Below, piece after piece: positions 20,001 through 24,977 of a stretch of 64,000 nucleotides of DNA. Within the stretch, counting starts at the first letter, position 1. Each line of letters opens with the position of its first letter. A model generated the notes under the pieces. That model saw nothing but the letters and a program-made list of their open reading frames with translations, made no database searches and had not been told where the DNA came from. The translations under genes and the position numbers were made by a program. Source of the DNA: Pseudomonadota bacterium (lineage in GTDB: Bacteria; Pseudomonadota; Alphaproteobacteria; Rhizobiales; Xanthobacteraceae); contig JAEYAU010000021.1 in assembly GCA_023404705.1 (NCBI GenBank), positions 31,383 through 95,382 of the forward strand, given 5' to 3'.

Positions 20001-22990
20001 TGGTGCCGGCCTTCGCCGGCTGGGACCGCGCCGACACGATCGCCTATATCCAGGCAAATCATCTCGCGCTCTCGGCCGAGGCCGGCCGCGCGGGCGGCAA
20101 CGATCAGATCACGGGCGGAGCCGGCAACGACACGATCTATGCCCAGGAGGGCGACGATCACGTCTATTATGCCTGGGGCGACGGCAACGACTTCGCCCAC
20201 GGCGGCAACGGGCCGGTGCCGGCGAGCGACACGGACACCTTCCACCTCGACATCGCGGGCGCCGGCGAGACCATCTATCTCGAGACGGCCGCGGCCTACG
20301 AGCTGCGCACCGGCAACAACTATGTCGCGCCGGCGGGCTTCACCGATCCTCAGATGATCCTCGTCTCCAACGGCGTCGGCGCGGGTCACGAGATCAAGGT
20401 GCAGATGACGGAGTTCGAGGAGATCGCGATCACGGGCAGCGTCGGCAGCGACGGCGTCGTCATCGCGGGCAGCTTCACCGGCACCGGCCTCTCGCCTTCG
20501 ACCATCCACTTCAACGGCCTTGGCGGCAACGACACGCTCGATCTGAGCGGGCGCACGTCTGGCCACCGCGTGGTGGCGGACGGCGGCGGTGACGCCGACA
20601 CCGTGAACCTCGACTTCGCCTTCAGCGCCGCCGCCATTACGAGCATCTCGGCGCTGCCCGGCAACGGCGTGGCGATCACCCATGACGGCATCACGGACGA
20701 GTTCTACAACTTCGAGACCTTCAGTTTCGAAGGCGGCACGAGCCTGTCCTATGCCGACCTCGTCAACGACGCGCCGACCGATCTGGCGCTCGACGGGGGC
20801 GATTCCGACAGCGTGAACGAGAACCTGCCCGCCGGCACGGTCGTCGGCCTGCTGTCCACCACCGACCCGGAAGCCTGGCAGAGCCACAGCTACGCGATCG
20901 TCGGCGGCACCGGCGCTGGCTTGTTCACCCTGGTCGGCAACGAGATCCGCACGGCATCTGCTCTCAACTTCGAGGCGGCGCAGAGCTACACGCTTCAGGT
21001 CCAGACCACGGACAACGGCATCCCGCCGCTGTCGCGCACCGAGACGCTCACGATCAACATCGGCGACGTGAACGAGGCGCCGAACGCGGGTCTCGACTTC
21101 GCGGCCAATGCGGCCGAGAACGCCACCGCGACAACCGTGCTCGCCACCGTGAACGGCACCGATCCGGATGCGGGCGGCGGCAACGACGCGGCCAACACGT
21201 TCGAAAACCTGACCTACGCGATCGTCAACGATCCCTCGGGCAAGTTCGAGATCGATGTGAACTCCGGCCAGATCAGCCTGATCAACGGCCAGACCCTCAA
21301 CTTCGAGTCGGCCCCGACCCAGTTCGTCGTCCGCGTGCGGGTCACCGACGGCGGCACCCTGAGCGACGAGGTCGACGTCACGATCAACGTCACCAATATC
21401 GCGCCGTCGACGCCGACCGACAGCAGCGGAGCAACCGGCGGCAACGTCAACGAGAACGCCGCCAACGGCACGCTGGTCGGCATCACGGCCTCGTCGGCCG
21501 ATCCGCACGGCGGCACGGTGACCTACTCGCTCACCAACAACGCGGGCGGCCGCTTCGCCATCAACGCCTCGACCGGCGAGGTTTCGGTCGCGAACGGCTC
21601 GCTGCTCGACTTCGAGACCAATACCTCGCACCAGATCACCGTGCAGGCGAGCGACGGCAACCTGACGAGCACGCAGAACTTCACGATCAATGTCGTGAAC
21701 GTGAATGAGAACCAGGCGCCGACCGACATCGTCTGGAACGGCGTGATCCCGAACAACACGTCGCTTCCGGGCACGAACGCGGTCATCGCCAACCTGACGA
21801 CCGTGGATCCGGACAACGCCTCGGGCCACCAGTATCAGTTCTTCGGCGTGAACTCGCCCGACTTCACGGTCAATCTCAACAATGGCGCGATTACCCGCAT
21901 CAACTCGGGGATGTCGCAGGGTTCGACCTATACGCTGAATATCCGCAGCACGGACGCGGCCGGCTCCGGCGCCTGGGTCGACGAGACCTTCACGATCCGG
22001 ACCGGCAATGATGGCGCCAACACGATCAATGGCGGCGCCGGAAGCGACATTATTTACGGCGACAATGGCGACGACACGCTGACCGGCGGCGACGGCGACG
22101 ACACGCTCTTCGGTCAGGAGGACAACGACACGCTGAGCGGCGGCACAGGCAATGACGTCCTCGCCGGCGGCAACAACAGCGACGACTACCGCTTTGCCTT
22201 CAGCGGCGACGGCCACGACATCATCAAGGAGGCGGGCGGCAGCGGAAGCAGCGACCTGATCCAGATCACGACCGCAAGCAGCTCCGCGGTGATCACCGGC
22301 TTCAACTTCGAAAGGCTCGACGCGGACGGCGACGCGACCGCTGACGACCTGCTGGTGTCCTACAATGGAAGCAGCATCAAGGTGATCGACCACTTCAACG
22401 GAAACGCCGTGGAGGATTTCATCCTCACGAACGGCGGTACGTTCGATGGTGTTGCCGTCAACGCAGGAGGCTATCGCATCTCTGATGACGGTTCATCGCC
22501 TCACGATGGTGAGAGTGACGACGACTTCTCCAACCGCGATATCATCGCGGGCTCCTCCGGTGGAGAGACGCTCAACGGCGGAGACGGCGATGACATTCTC
22601 TTCGGAAACGGCGGGAATGACGTGCTCGTCGGAGGCACCGGGGTCGACGTGTTGGTCGGTGGGGCCGGAAACGATGATTTCCGGTTCGACGCCACCTCCG
22701 AATTCGGCGACTCTATCGTCGACTTCGCGAGTGGCGACGAGATCCTCATCGAGAACTCAGGGCTGGCCGGTCTGACATTGACGACTGGAACGCTCAGCGG
22801 AGCGAACGCCGCGCTCTACGACGAAGGCACGACACTGCCGGGCTCCGGAACCAATCCGAGGTTCTTCTTCGAGACCGATACCAACATCCTCTGGTACGAT
22901 TCGAACTCCGGCTCCGGCAGGACATGGGTTGCGGTCGCGGAGCTGGAGAACGGTCACAACTTGGACGGCTCACAGATCCGCTTGTTCTGA
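2015..22990 (+). CDS. Giant type I secreted RTX adhesin (6991 aa)
   Basis: This is a LapA/BapA-like surface adhesin. The start ATG follows a GGGGGG ribosome site. Residues 1-118 form a prefix module, followed by P119-A120-A121-G122 and a second AAAG, candidate LapG-type cleavage sites. Residues about 200-4815 hold roughly 20 T1SS-143/DUF5801-like repeats, each closing with a pattern like V-x-DDD-x-P. Four non-repeat jelly-roll inserts (nt 8095-8600, 10215-10680, 13780-14320, 15430-15985) look like carbohydrate-binding domains; two begin with VNG-D/S-F. Three VCBS repeats follow (nt 16490-18420). A VWA domain starts with the MIDAS motif DTSGSM at D5535. RTX repeats, four cadherin-like repeats (nt 20767-21990) and two more RTX blocks (nt 22010-22180, 22550-22690) precede the type I signal ending LENGHNLDGSQIRLF. 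The protein is very acidic and nearly cysteine-free. Family assignment is secure; the ligand is unknown. Confidence 0.93.
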   Translation: MNAPFVVAQATSGQVPAGQAVKVVKVIKPDGNQAVSIKLDGQTKLDLTGISSENITLVRVGERLIILFDNKGTVEVEPFFDSSGKPVQDITLEVGTNQLMNGEEFANLFPISTDQSILPAAGPGAAAGPSNTGGQFGPFQIDALLGDDPLDLLGPEELPGFDINAQTTSPDGDLTPTAGPNDDLVADEDDLVIPPFHSQGVGDNAPGDDAPTSFTGTLAHTVGDGLSTAGVNMALMNGLPVLDDAGNPVTSNGLDLVYVWTGDTLQAVTVPGGEGESQVVFQITINSQTGAYTFVLFDQIDHAPPTPPETSFENDVRVVLSYEVEDIDGDVATGTFGVVFDDDVPVVPEAEGSGGAQLSLAIDEDDLEGPLSVGNNDVQDGDDLPVDGSPSQQGTTPFTIGADENGTVSFEEMDGREVTGTYTDGTTGQVESQGRPLVYVWDAASNTLYATFDTVDPANNAAFKIVLIDAVTGKFEFTLLDQLDHLPNPITTGGESDGDGGGSEQAVTQAIVTAVLAFEDNIVLDLVYKVTDADGDSVTGTVRIDVDDDVPTVTGETITRTVDEDDIDTPWSQGNHQDDGDADGSITENNPGNIHAAFISGSISAVVSIGADEVGSFDGEFFPGQIFDMLSAEQIAEKLPLFSKQFVQPAAENGLQLTYEVSHENGWVILKASEPDDPNGPGDTGNPVFELRLNQTTGDYEFRLFDELMHVLPPTGGSEENTALRLGADGSLEGIDFGALITVTDYDKDTITLDGKFVINVTDDVPEADIDVNPFGAVIHDETPGDDGLDDTDSASAKAPFLTLESDSEIETGEDPDVPPNAGAIGYARSLLPVVFNDSDIGADAPAAVQSFSLRLTGGAESLASGLFLTDGTSITLQIYDNGTADTSDDLVLGIVDGSGTFGGHVAFAVAIGQDGHLSVAQYLSLKHDDRGDNDEANDLGFGFTDANPKEQSAPIQQTLAGKVEAVVTVTDSDGDTDSDSAQIGDRIIFQDDGPRLLQGRAEETVDEDDIHTSGSLGTSPNDSDGDGSFTGDPGNNNPGPAFVSGSVAGYVDFGADGNGGFSIALDKIGDKFGDLGLKSQGKPLVYTGDNTTDPTWAIFTATSTDGRDVFELKVDKTTGAYEFRLFDQIDHDPYNDSPDGIGNGTGADQNQDLRDSINGDVTELDFGDVVRATDGDGDPIILDSKLLITITDDVPVIKPNSKIERTADEDDVNTSFSTGTSPNDGTGDGSDTGNPPSNVTGPALVTGTVAGVVAVGADDLITFSFIAESDARTYLESLGLKSQGALLSYDIQGGTLYAFDNAGPNQGQTYDPPGDRLVFTLKLNGDGSFEFELHDQLDHDAPFDDIGDGSGIADQNVDLQDIISADVTDINFGKIIKATDFDGDGVILDQQLTIEITDDVPVAVIGINSQDTFLTIDETAGSSGQGDEPGNPALFTALTNKGADPGMSPQYAVDGDLFVTTGTTFGTDEGGTKVFSLALKGSEPLATGLKTSGVGAANEHPIFLFEEAHNGRTYIVGRYDLANGPVSESDPAAFALYVDPATGALHLAQFVSLEHGNPNNTNEPINLPNNLIDAVYTVTDFDGDKSIAKVDLGDNVRFLDDAPVLQSGSVSVTADEDDIQTVPPTGSLGTSPQDGNADGSYTQNPGDNQPGPATVSNTLAPLVAVGADDPITFSFVGINDIRATLTSYGLESKDSLLSYTLDGNVLRGFVNAGGPGGLTYDPPADRLVFNLILNTDGSFTFELHDQLDHDAPFDDVGDGSGLADQNTDLVEAVNGDINAIDFGQFIQAKDADGDGVMLTGKLSVTIRDDIPIAKITAVTSATLIHDETPGIDGNDDTDLASLSAAAQTAFNGLANKGEDLDVPGTGAIGYAADILVTNVQTQIGADEPATMTFALLINGSNGLNSGLLTTEGQQINLYKEGDLIVGRVGSASGVAAFALHIDGSGKVSLAQYLSIKHDDFPTDHDEADDATDATASIEQTLAGKIKAELTVTDFDGDVSKNSIEIGGLIKFEDDGPSLTLAAPSSALNGLFFDGFTPNGNAWGQGSGINTTGTAGGWTISGSTAEPATTVQLERVGDGYRGADSPTNSLMVDMEASPGNVQITQTLNLQAGVHRLTFEIGEGLPPPAVVPGSALLEVVWNGNVVGTYDPNPGVMQTISLDVTALAGNNTLTFREVGDAGDNTGTFLANVKVTDILIIDETPGLDADADDTLLASLSAAAQAAFGAIVNLGSDPAMGSPQYAQGDGAVLAVTPNYGADGPAASNPLVYDLVLASQGVNSGLQTTEGKIIKLFDEGNVIVGRYDTSNGTVDSSDPAAFAFHVDATTGKLSVVQYVSLLHPDPANADEGISLAPGSLSVKVTVTDGDLDQASQTADISSLVRFEDDGPSLVAGASVTGTVDEDALTGQSVGNVDAGRPGETGSGIGSVTASGGANALNALVNFGADGAHPTEAFKLAVVNTPVDSGLNSKLGDVLIVSDGNILRGYVESGNGSGYAAGDREVFTLTVGADGSYTFTLKDQIDHPSLDGVLGSDDTENLLTTAIDLSSYVIAKDGDGDTVALGTGAFVIQVRDDIPYQTTATVSATVGEDELTGQSIGNPDSPDDTDTSATGSLASLIKVGADEDGAFSLIQNPTELPIITSKGETVSYNVSGTVLTGFVDDDGTPGFSGSDRLIFTLDLQPNGTFTFTLLDQIDHIPNNPANNDDQSLILDFTRAVQFTDQDGDTVALKGTPTLVTSGIGLKPGNYDAYAAAGATFDGVTFTGTAANQFASPDNNTDSFNISGPGIGIGDNHIHDNEGFIFSRTGTDSLTFTIVGNATGTITWEAYTGLPPTPGNPGYASGVVNPIPANGGVVTIDPSGLFDHIIIRFDMGSGDKIRVDNVLFASQGTSGVFTIAIEDDIPVAYVSGTAGTVHEDVLTGLSTGNPESGQSASTIITTSQLAALISVGADEDATFSLNQGIDGTVANVQSKGSLVTFEVIDADTIQGQASGGRVVFEIVDNGDGTFTFTLKDQIDHLPLGSGAGDAEPTSLNIASLFVATDFDGDNATLSGTLKIVVENDIPKTLTNNLVIADEDNLGSGNNDVVSGDDAQQFLTGTLAFSVGADEDATVGFQSMSGAVLDANGQAVTSAGAGLTWVWDSGSNTLYASTNPMSAAATAAFSIQVTNTTTGAYQFTLLKQLDHAAPLSPPLSTENDIDINLTYTVRDFDGDTATGTLSVRIDDDMPVTTAGTSTGSVAEANLDTVGSQGSNDIDGPVVVDGPSVVATGFLTGLFSIGADQPGGYGFTSDPTLLNNWVSSLGLESKNSPIDTVSVSSNVMTVSAHDGRPVFTLAIVQGTGAWTFTLLDQIDHEISEGQNTSLTIDFGGVIGAGDRDGDRVLLGSGALLVTVVDDVPVAGTGTALVHVDEDDLSSGAGDNSTGIQGEPISSDTDLDEATFTAAQLQTVVKSGADEPVTFSLNLAASGPVLDSNGAAVLSKGLPVLFGTHAGQIVGFVDGDANGTFALGEREVFRVIDLGGGNFQFDLRDQIDHASNSGESGTVSLRLTGAFLATDNDGDVAVLNPNAILAEVENDTPADTTATISFRVDEDELAAANGDLSTGTPDGDGDGDEVIITNVLLQTLVNPGADEAAKFSLDSTPSGKVFTINGENVESKGQDVRFGAGPGGSVVGFVDGPGGTAGQFDAAFDREIFRITDLGNGNFQFDLKDQLDHNIIGGTLGEGGIVTLDLTPAFAATDFDGDPVSLGQNAIQLEVENDTPTSGSVNVQLDDDDVVAPGIAGNPGFGGNATDGTPSDDVGAAGAVASGVIAVGADEPASIIFQSGFGPAGFTYVPSGSPLGSEVLVKQNGITVLTITITDTNTGAFTVTQNAPIAHPTLDGGAEDDQENNVSFDLTFKVTDSDGDVTTANVAINVDDDTPVIAPSPQNLVVNGDFGAGAWSAPAWWGSSAPQGSVPGWTLIGDPSDCPPNGVSFERSPNGYLNLSATTAYMLDMGASPGNYQLAQTLTGLVAGQSYAIEFEVGAPFPETALLQVLWNGNVIGTIDTTVSNGALDHYAYVVTATGTTGTLSFRELGTGYDPISQTWFGNNLLNEGYHGTYLANVQAFRVQYVDEDGLNNPNAVGIGDSQTGDVPGNDVSTSGTLGISWGADSADAPDGAVQDLVGRTLTFTNNVVGLDGAATLTSNGDLVTWQLSGDGMTLLGVAGSNSTYREVIEVRLYDDNDGKYTFVLKDNLDHAPGGDENDITLTFGFTATDSDGDSATGSFIVGVDDDMPVAAIAATTASLIIDETAGDDAGSNDAGTTVPAFMSAYGTPIQFATVASFFSAGATNYGADGPGGAPAFALSLSAANGVDSGLDATASGRNIFLFVESGLIVGREANGSSLADPAGTVAFVIGLDVGTGSLSVAQYLAIKHDDFPTDHDESDDVGAAIQAIASGVAFASVTVMDDDGDEATATIDLGGRIVFEDDGPKAFNVTGNSNQNLIVNGSFEDHSNPTLVGGQWAIYNAIPGWTDDNGTPSQTDDVPFELQFSGAGGVAAQHGQILVELDSDTQGNPGLDDATNPAAPATHATIQQAGIPTVAGETYELTFYYSPRPGDGANSSGLEVMWNGASVYTTNGSIVGWQKITLQVTATGASSTLAFRAIGAGQENEYGALIDNVSLQAAVLDDDTQAYGIAGGPGDDYDATSLSGALSFAAGADGLKSLEVLSVTGSGQALNAIYVDPATKAGTQYAVDTAWVANGVGGTLTGTMTVPSVGPLTVFTLVVNADGTYTFNLVRPLAHLTNNDPSTVATETEFEDNLSLDFVYRVTDGDNDTTTATLSINVDDDTADAANDTDAVIEEAIATGNVLTDAELDGGLDFTGADGGSVTGIVSNNLGGPVQSVSPEVSVAIVGQHGTLVISADGSYSYQAGNDIVNNTTPVTDTFTYTLTDGDGDKTTATLTVSVADGADPQVTRNAVVAVDEDDLPNGSDTTPEPVFSTDTVSFQAGSDKILSVGFTSVAGITADINEVPPDDVTWHLISSIEIVGRIGGVDAIKVELTSLPTLPIPAGGSGSATVKVTLLDDFPHPVGEGEDAITITGIKVVATDLDGDQAEATVTINVPDDVPEALDDTDSVGNFQSTDGNVITGVDTTSGLAGKDMPGADGIVISGLSGANGSDTDPTGGFSVLGAHGTLVMQTDGSYLYTRTTTAPLTATDTFTYTVLDGDGDPDTATLVISINDAGTSVTNESNSVDEKGLPERPGEPAGSGEIADGDGTDNDDSSETTTGTITLTAPNGLASVIIAGTTVPVGSLASSMSLAILTAPGLTLTGYNSGTGVLSYSYTLPDNQVGPTTINIPVQAVDVDNDVNTGTLSITVVDDAPDAKPDTDSVGDQQSTTGNVISGLDTTSGPAGKDVEGADGVSITSLASVNNGNSDTNSSGGFTVNGQHGTLQMAADGSYTYTRFSSAVGAGTDTFNYTIADADGDPDTAALTITLDAQTTLVVGENVDDVSGSMTLHSVAGPSPLSTSGTITGLNTHDILVGDEGGVGVGSGDRANIVLVLDTSGSMDEVIDFNGNDITRLEALQNAVNLQIDALSNSGAADVRLHLISFSSNAAPGMTFDLVVGGVKNTTNVANAHAFINGLNEGGDTNYEAGLKQAQNWIEGTTSTIQVNTLISSFDANAGGDDDTARIIGNGTQHIALVSAWTPSLGDANGTVTGGWGVDANGGNVDLNVGETLRFDFGSFHDFDAVGSGFENVGGFNGLNVTSATFGLFDSTNPLLEDTVYNYTIWFTDGSSQPGGPENIFVPFGGTVSVTVAGTGSNQGKLIDYVEFTTTDGPGRITLESVEAQNGPGTLANADVNQVVFISDGEPTAALNDSGNSIDAGDAQDNLNHALGTDGSNEVGRIETDNDGAGPEQAFTIEAVGIAVGPTALGLLSRVEGSPNNGATNINNAGELASVIASLGGGSGGPNSAGGDTINGAAGNDIIFGDVMNTDALAAAAGLALPGGSGWGVFAALEAGASVVPAFAGWDRADTIAYIQANHLALSAEAGRAGGNDQITGGAGNDTIYAQEGDDHVYYAWGDGNDFAHGGNGPVPASDTDTFHLDIAGAGETIYLETAAAYELRTGNNYVAPAGFTDPQMILVSNGVGAGHEIKVQMTEFEEIAITGSVGSDGVVIAGSFTGTGLSPSTIHFNGLGGNDTLDLSGRTSGHRVVADGGGDADTVNLDFAFSAAAITSISALPGNGVAITHDGITDEFYNFETFSFEGGTSLSYADLVNDAPTDLALDGGDSDSVNENLPAGTVVGLLSTTDPEAWQSHSYAIVGGTGAGLFTLVGNEIRTASALNFEAAQSYTLQVQTTDNGIPPLSRTETLTINIGDVNEAPNAGLDFAANAAENATATTVLATVNGTDPDAGGGNDAANTFENLTYAIVNDPSGKFEIDVNSGQISLINGQTLNFESAPTQFVVRVRVTDGGTLSDEVDVTINVTNIAPSTPTDSSGATGGNVNENAANGTLVGITASSADPHGGTVTYSLTNNAGGRFAINASTGEVSVANGSLLDFETNTSHQITVQASDGNLTSTQNFTINVVNVNENQAPTDIVWNGVIPNNTSLPGTNAVIANLTTVDPDNASGHQYQFFGVNSPDFTVNLNNGAITRINSGMSQGSTYTLNIRSTDAAGSGAWVDETFTIRTGNDGANTINGGAGSDIIYGDNGDDTLTGGDGDDTLFGQEDNDTLSGGTGNDVLAGGNNSDDYRFAFSGDGHDIIKEAGGSGSSDLIQITTASSSAVITGFNFERLDADGDATADDLLVSYNGSSIKVIDHFNGNAVEDFILTNGGTFDGVAVNAGGYRISDDGSSPHDGESDDDFSNRDIIAGSSGGETLNGGDGDDILFGNGGNDVLVGGTGVDVLVGGAGNDDFRFDATSEFGDSIVDFASGDEILIENSGLAGLTLTTGTLSGANAALYDEGTTLPGSGTNPRFFFETDTNILWYDSNSGSGRTWVAVAELENGHNLDGSQIRLF

Positions 22991-23004
22991 GCCGCCCGGG
23001 CCAA

Positions 23005-23027
23005 CCGCCGCAGCGTCGCTCCGGCGG
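23005..23027 (+). terminator. Weak hairpin after giant adhesin 1
   Basis: CCGCCG (23005-23010) can pair with CGGCGG (23022-23027) between the convergent stops at 22990 and 23035. There is no T run, so terminator function is uncertain. Confidence 0.25.
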
Positions 23028-23034
23028 GGTCGCG

Positions 23035-23562
23035 CTAGGACTTGGCCGCGTCCTTGCGCGGCGCCGCGCTGCCCGAAACAACCTTCGCTTTTTCGACGAG
23101 CGCGTGAGCCATCTGGTTGGCGGCTTTCGGGCTCAGCGCGAACGTGCTCTGCCGTTCGGTCTGCGGATCGAAGAACACGAGCACCATCTTGTGCGCCTGC
23201 GTCTCCGCGCCCACGGCCCACCTCTTTGGCACGCGCGCGGTGACGCCCGCATCGGCGCCGGTCGATTTCGCCTCAGGGCTCGGCTCGGCCGCAGTGGCGG
23301 CAGGCTTTGCGACCGCTGGCGTCTCCGCCGCCGCCGCGGCGCGTCCGCGCTTGCCCTGCGGCTCGGCCGTCTCCGGCTTCAGTGTCTCGGCCGGCGCGTC
23401 CGCCGCGCCCGCGTCCTGCGACAACGCCGCCACCAGCTCGCCGAGACACGCCCGCGTCATCGTCACCGCGAGGTCGCCCGAGTAGCGCGTCTTGAACACG
23501 ACGTCGATGGCGTCGCCGGACGCCTTGCAGCTCTTGACGCCCGTGAATGAGACCGTCGCCAT
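23035..23562 (-). CDS. Hypothetical protein with Ala/Pro-rich linker
   Basis: The 175-residue product starts MATVSFTGVKSCK. It has a folded N-terminal part (residues 1-50), a low-complexity Ala/Pro/Glu linker (about 50-105) and a second folded part of about 65 residues containing VLVFFDPQTERQSTFALSP. No signal peptide or membrane segment is visible, so it is probably cytoplasmic. It begins nine bases after the stop of the glycosyltransferase-like gene, so the two very likely share a transcript. I do not recognise the family. The position between two giant adhesin genes suggests, but does not show, a role together with the glycosyltransferase on those proteins. Confidence 0.7.
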   Translation of the reverse strand: MATVSFTGVKSCKASGDAIDVVFKTRYSGDLAVTMTRACLGELVAALSQDAGAADAPAETLKPETAEPQGKRGRAAAAAETPAVAKPAATAAEPSPEAKSTGADAGVTARVPKRWAVGAETQAHKMVLVFFDPQTERQSTFALSPKAANQMAHALVEKAKVVSGSAAPRKDAAKS

Positions 23563-23571
23563 GATCGCCTC

Positions 23572-24462
23572 TTATTTGCGCCGCCCGTCGGTGCGGCTCT
23601 CCTTCGGCTTGACGTCCTTCGGCGCGACGACCGCCTTCACGCGCAGCGGAGATTTGACATTGCCGGTCGCGGCCGCGAGCGGCTTCGCGATCGCAACCGT
23701 CGGCCCGGTCCGCACCGTGACCCGCGGCCCGCTGCGCGCCTCACTGAAGCGGCCTTTGAACCGGTGCAGGCCGACATGGCTGATCTCATACGCGATATTC
23801 GCATAGACCGTGCCGCCGCACTGCCGCCAACGATGACAGAACGCATAGTCCTCGGAGAGCCGCGCGCCGTCCACCATGAGCGGCTCGAAGCAGCGGATCA
23901 GCCGGTCGAGCTCGCGCGCGATCGGCGAGGTCTTCTTGGCGCCGGCGTCGGAGAGCTCGGGAAACCTCTTCAGCATCTCGTCGACGCAGTCGCGCCGCAC
24001 CAGCAGGATGCCGGCGCCGCAGCCGTCCACCTCGATGAAGCCGTTGCGATCGGGCAGGTTGCTGCGCGCATTGCTGCGATAGATGAAATTGTGCGCGCGG
24101 GCCCGCGCGCTCTCGGACGAGCGCCCCTCGCTCACCAGCTTGGCATAGCGATCGAGATCGATCTCGCGCTTGGGATAGACGACGCCGACCAGCGGCTTGT
24201 CGAAGCGCAGCATGTCGAGCACGAGCTGCGGCTCGTAACCCATGTCGGCGTCGACGAACAGGAGGTGCGTCGCGTCCGTCTTGTCGTACCAGCGGGTCAG
24301 CAGGAAGCTGCGGCTCTCCACGATGTCCGCGTAGGAGATCGAGGCGAAGGTCGACGGGATCTTGGCGCGCTCCAGGCCCCGCACCAGGCGGAACAGGCTC
24401 TGCACATAGGACGAATAGAAGATCTCGCCGTAGGCCGGCGTTGCAATGGCGATCTTGGTCAC
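23572..24462 (-). CDS. Glycosyltransferase-like protein (GT-A fold)
   Basis: The best start is GTG at 24462, giving VTKIAIATPAYGE, because GGAGGGG lies five to six bases upstream; the ATG at 24483 has no ribosome site. The 296-residue product has an N-terminal nucleotide-sugar binding strand (KIAIATPAYG) and the sequence THLLFVDADMGYEP, whose DAD fits the DxD metal/nucleotide-sugar motif of GT-A enzymes. DKPLVGVVYPKREID and FIEVDGCGAGILLVRRD follow in the order seen in small bacterial and phage glycosyltransferases. The C-terminal 55 residues are basic and low in complexity. It lies between the two giant adhesins on the opposite strand and forms an operon with the gene at 23035. The sugar and acceptor are unknown; glycosylation of the adhesins is an inference from position. 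Confidence 0.75.
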   Translation of the reverse strand: MTKIAIATPAYGEIFYSSYVQSLFRLVRGLERAKIPSTFASISYADIVESRSFLLTRWYDKTDATHLLFVDADMGYEPQLVLDMLRFDKPLVGVVYPKREIDLDRYAKLVSEGRSSESARARAHNFIYRSNARSNLPDRNGFIEVDGCGAGILLVRRDCVDEMLKRFPELSDAGAKKTSPIARELDRLIRCFEPLMVDGARLSEDYAFCHRWRQCGGTVYANIAYEISHVGLHRFKGRFSEARSGPRVTVRTGPTVAIAKPLAAATGNVKSPLRVKAVVAPKDVKPKESRTDGRRK

Positions 24463-24898
24463 GAGCCCCTCCGCCGCCTCCATGTATCACGGGGGTCCGG
24501 ACCGTGCGACCAGCGGGCGCCCGCGGGCGGGGGACTTACGGCAGTCGCGATGGTGCATACAAAGTAGAAGTGCACGTGAATGTCTGTTCGAATCCGTGCG
24601 AATGAGTCGTGGGAGAATAAAACCCTGAGGTCCGAAGAAGTTTTCAGGGCCATCCCCTTGGGGAATAAACCGCGATTAACTAGAGAATTCCTGAGCAACT
24701 TCGCGTGTAAATCAGTTTATATTTCGGAAATATTGCGGCGATACGGGAAGTTCCCAAATATCTGTCGGCTAGCCGGCCCCGCGTAATCTGAGATGGACTC
24801 TATTCCACAACGGAACGGCGAGGGATTTTCTGTGTCGACTTAACCACGGAGTCGCAAATACGCACAATTTGCAACGAATTCGCTAGAACCCCCCCAAG
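24463..24898. other. Divergent intergenic region before giant adhesin 2
   Basis: No gene is seen. The region separates the minus-strand glycosyltransferase gene from the second giant adhesin and becomes AT-rich after 24560. It holds a GGTCCGGACC palindrome (24494-24503), near the start of the glycosyltransferase gene, and TCCCC/GGGGA arms near 24652-24663. TTAACCA (24840-24846) resembles a CtrA half-site. Confidence 0.5.
24719..24733. promoter_or_regulatory. Perfect AT-rich dyad upstream of giant adhesin 2
   Basis: ATATTTC and GAAATAT form an exact 7-bp inverted repeat around one central G. It lies about 245 bases upstream of the start codon inside an AT-rich stretch. It has the size of a dimeric repressor or activator site; the regulator is not known. 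Confidence 0.3.
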
Positions 24899-24977
24899 GT
24901 TAAGAATACGTTACCAAGCGATAGGGCTAGGGCGGCTGGTTTTCCAGCACTGAGAATTTTTTATCGGGGGGTTGCGC
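24899..24977 (+). promoter_or_regulatory. Conserved promoter/leader of giant adhesin 2
   Basis: This is the counterpart of 1937-2014, with the same order of elements: GTTAAGAATACGTTACC (containing TTAA-N7-TTAC), GGGCTAGGGCGGCT, then TCGGGGGGTTGCGC before ATG. The spacing to the start differs by one base. Such conservation outside coding sequence suggests shared regulation of both adhesins. Confidence 0.6.

Noticed and set aside
12749..22393. Very long minus-strand open frame (over 3200 codons) opposite adhesin 1
   Set aside because: It arises because GAC, GTC and GGC codons on the plus strand avoid stop codons in one antisense frame. The product is low-complexity Arg/Val/Asp/Ala with no domain, and the plus-strand repeats are clearly the coding strand.
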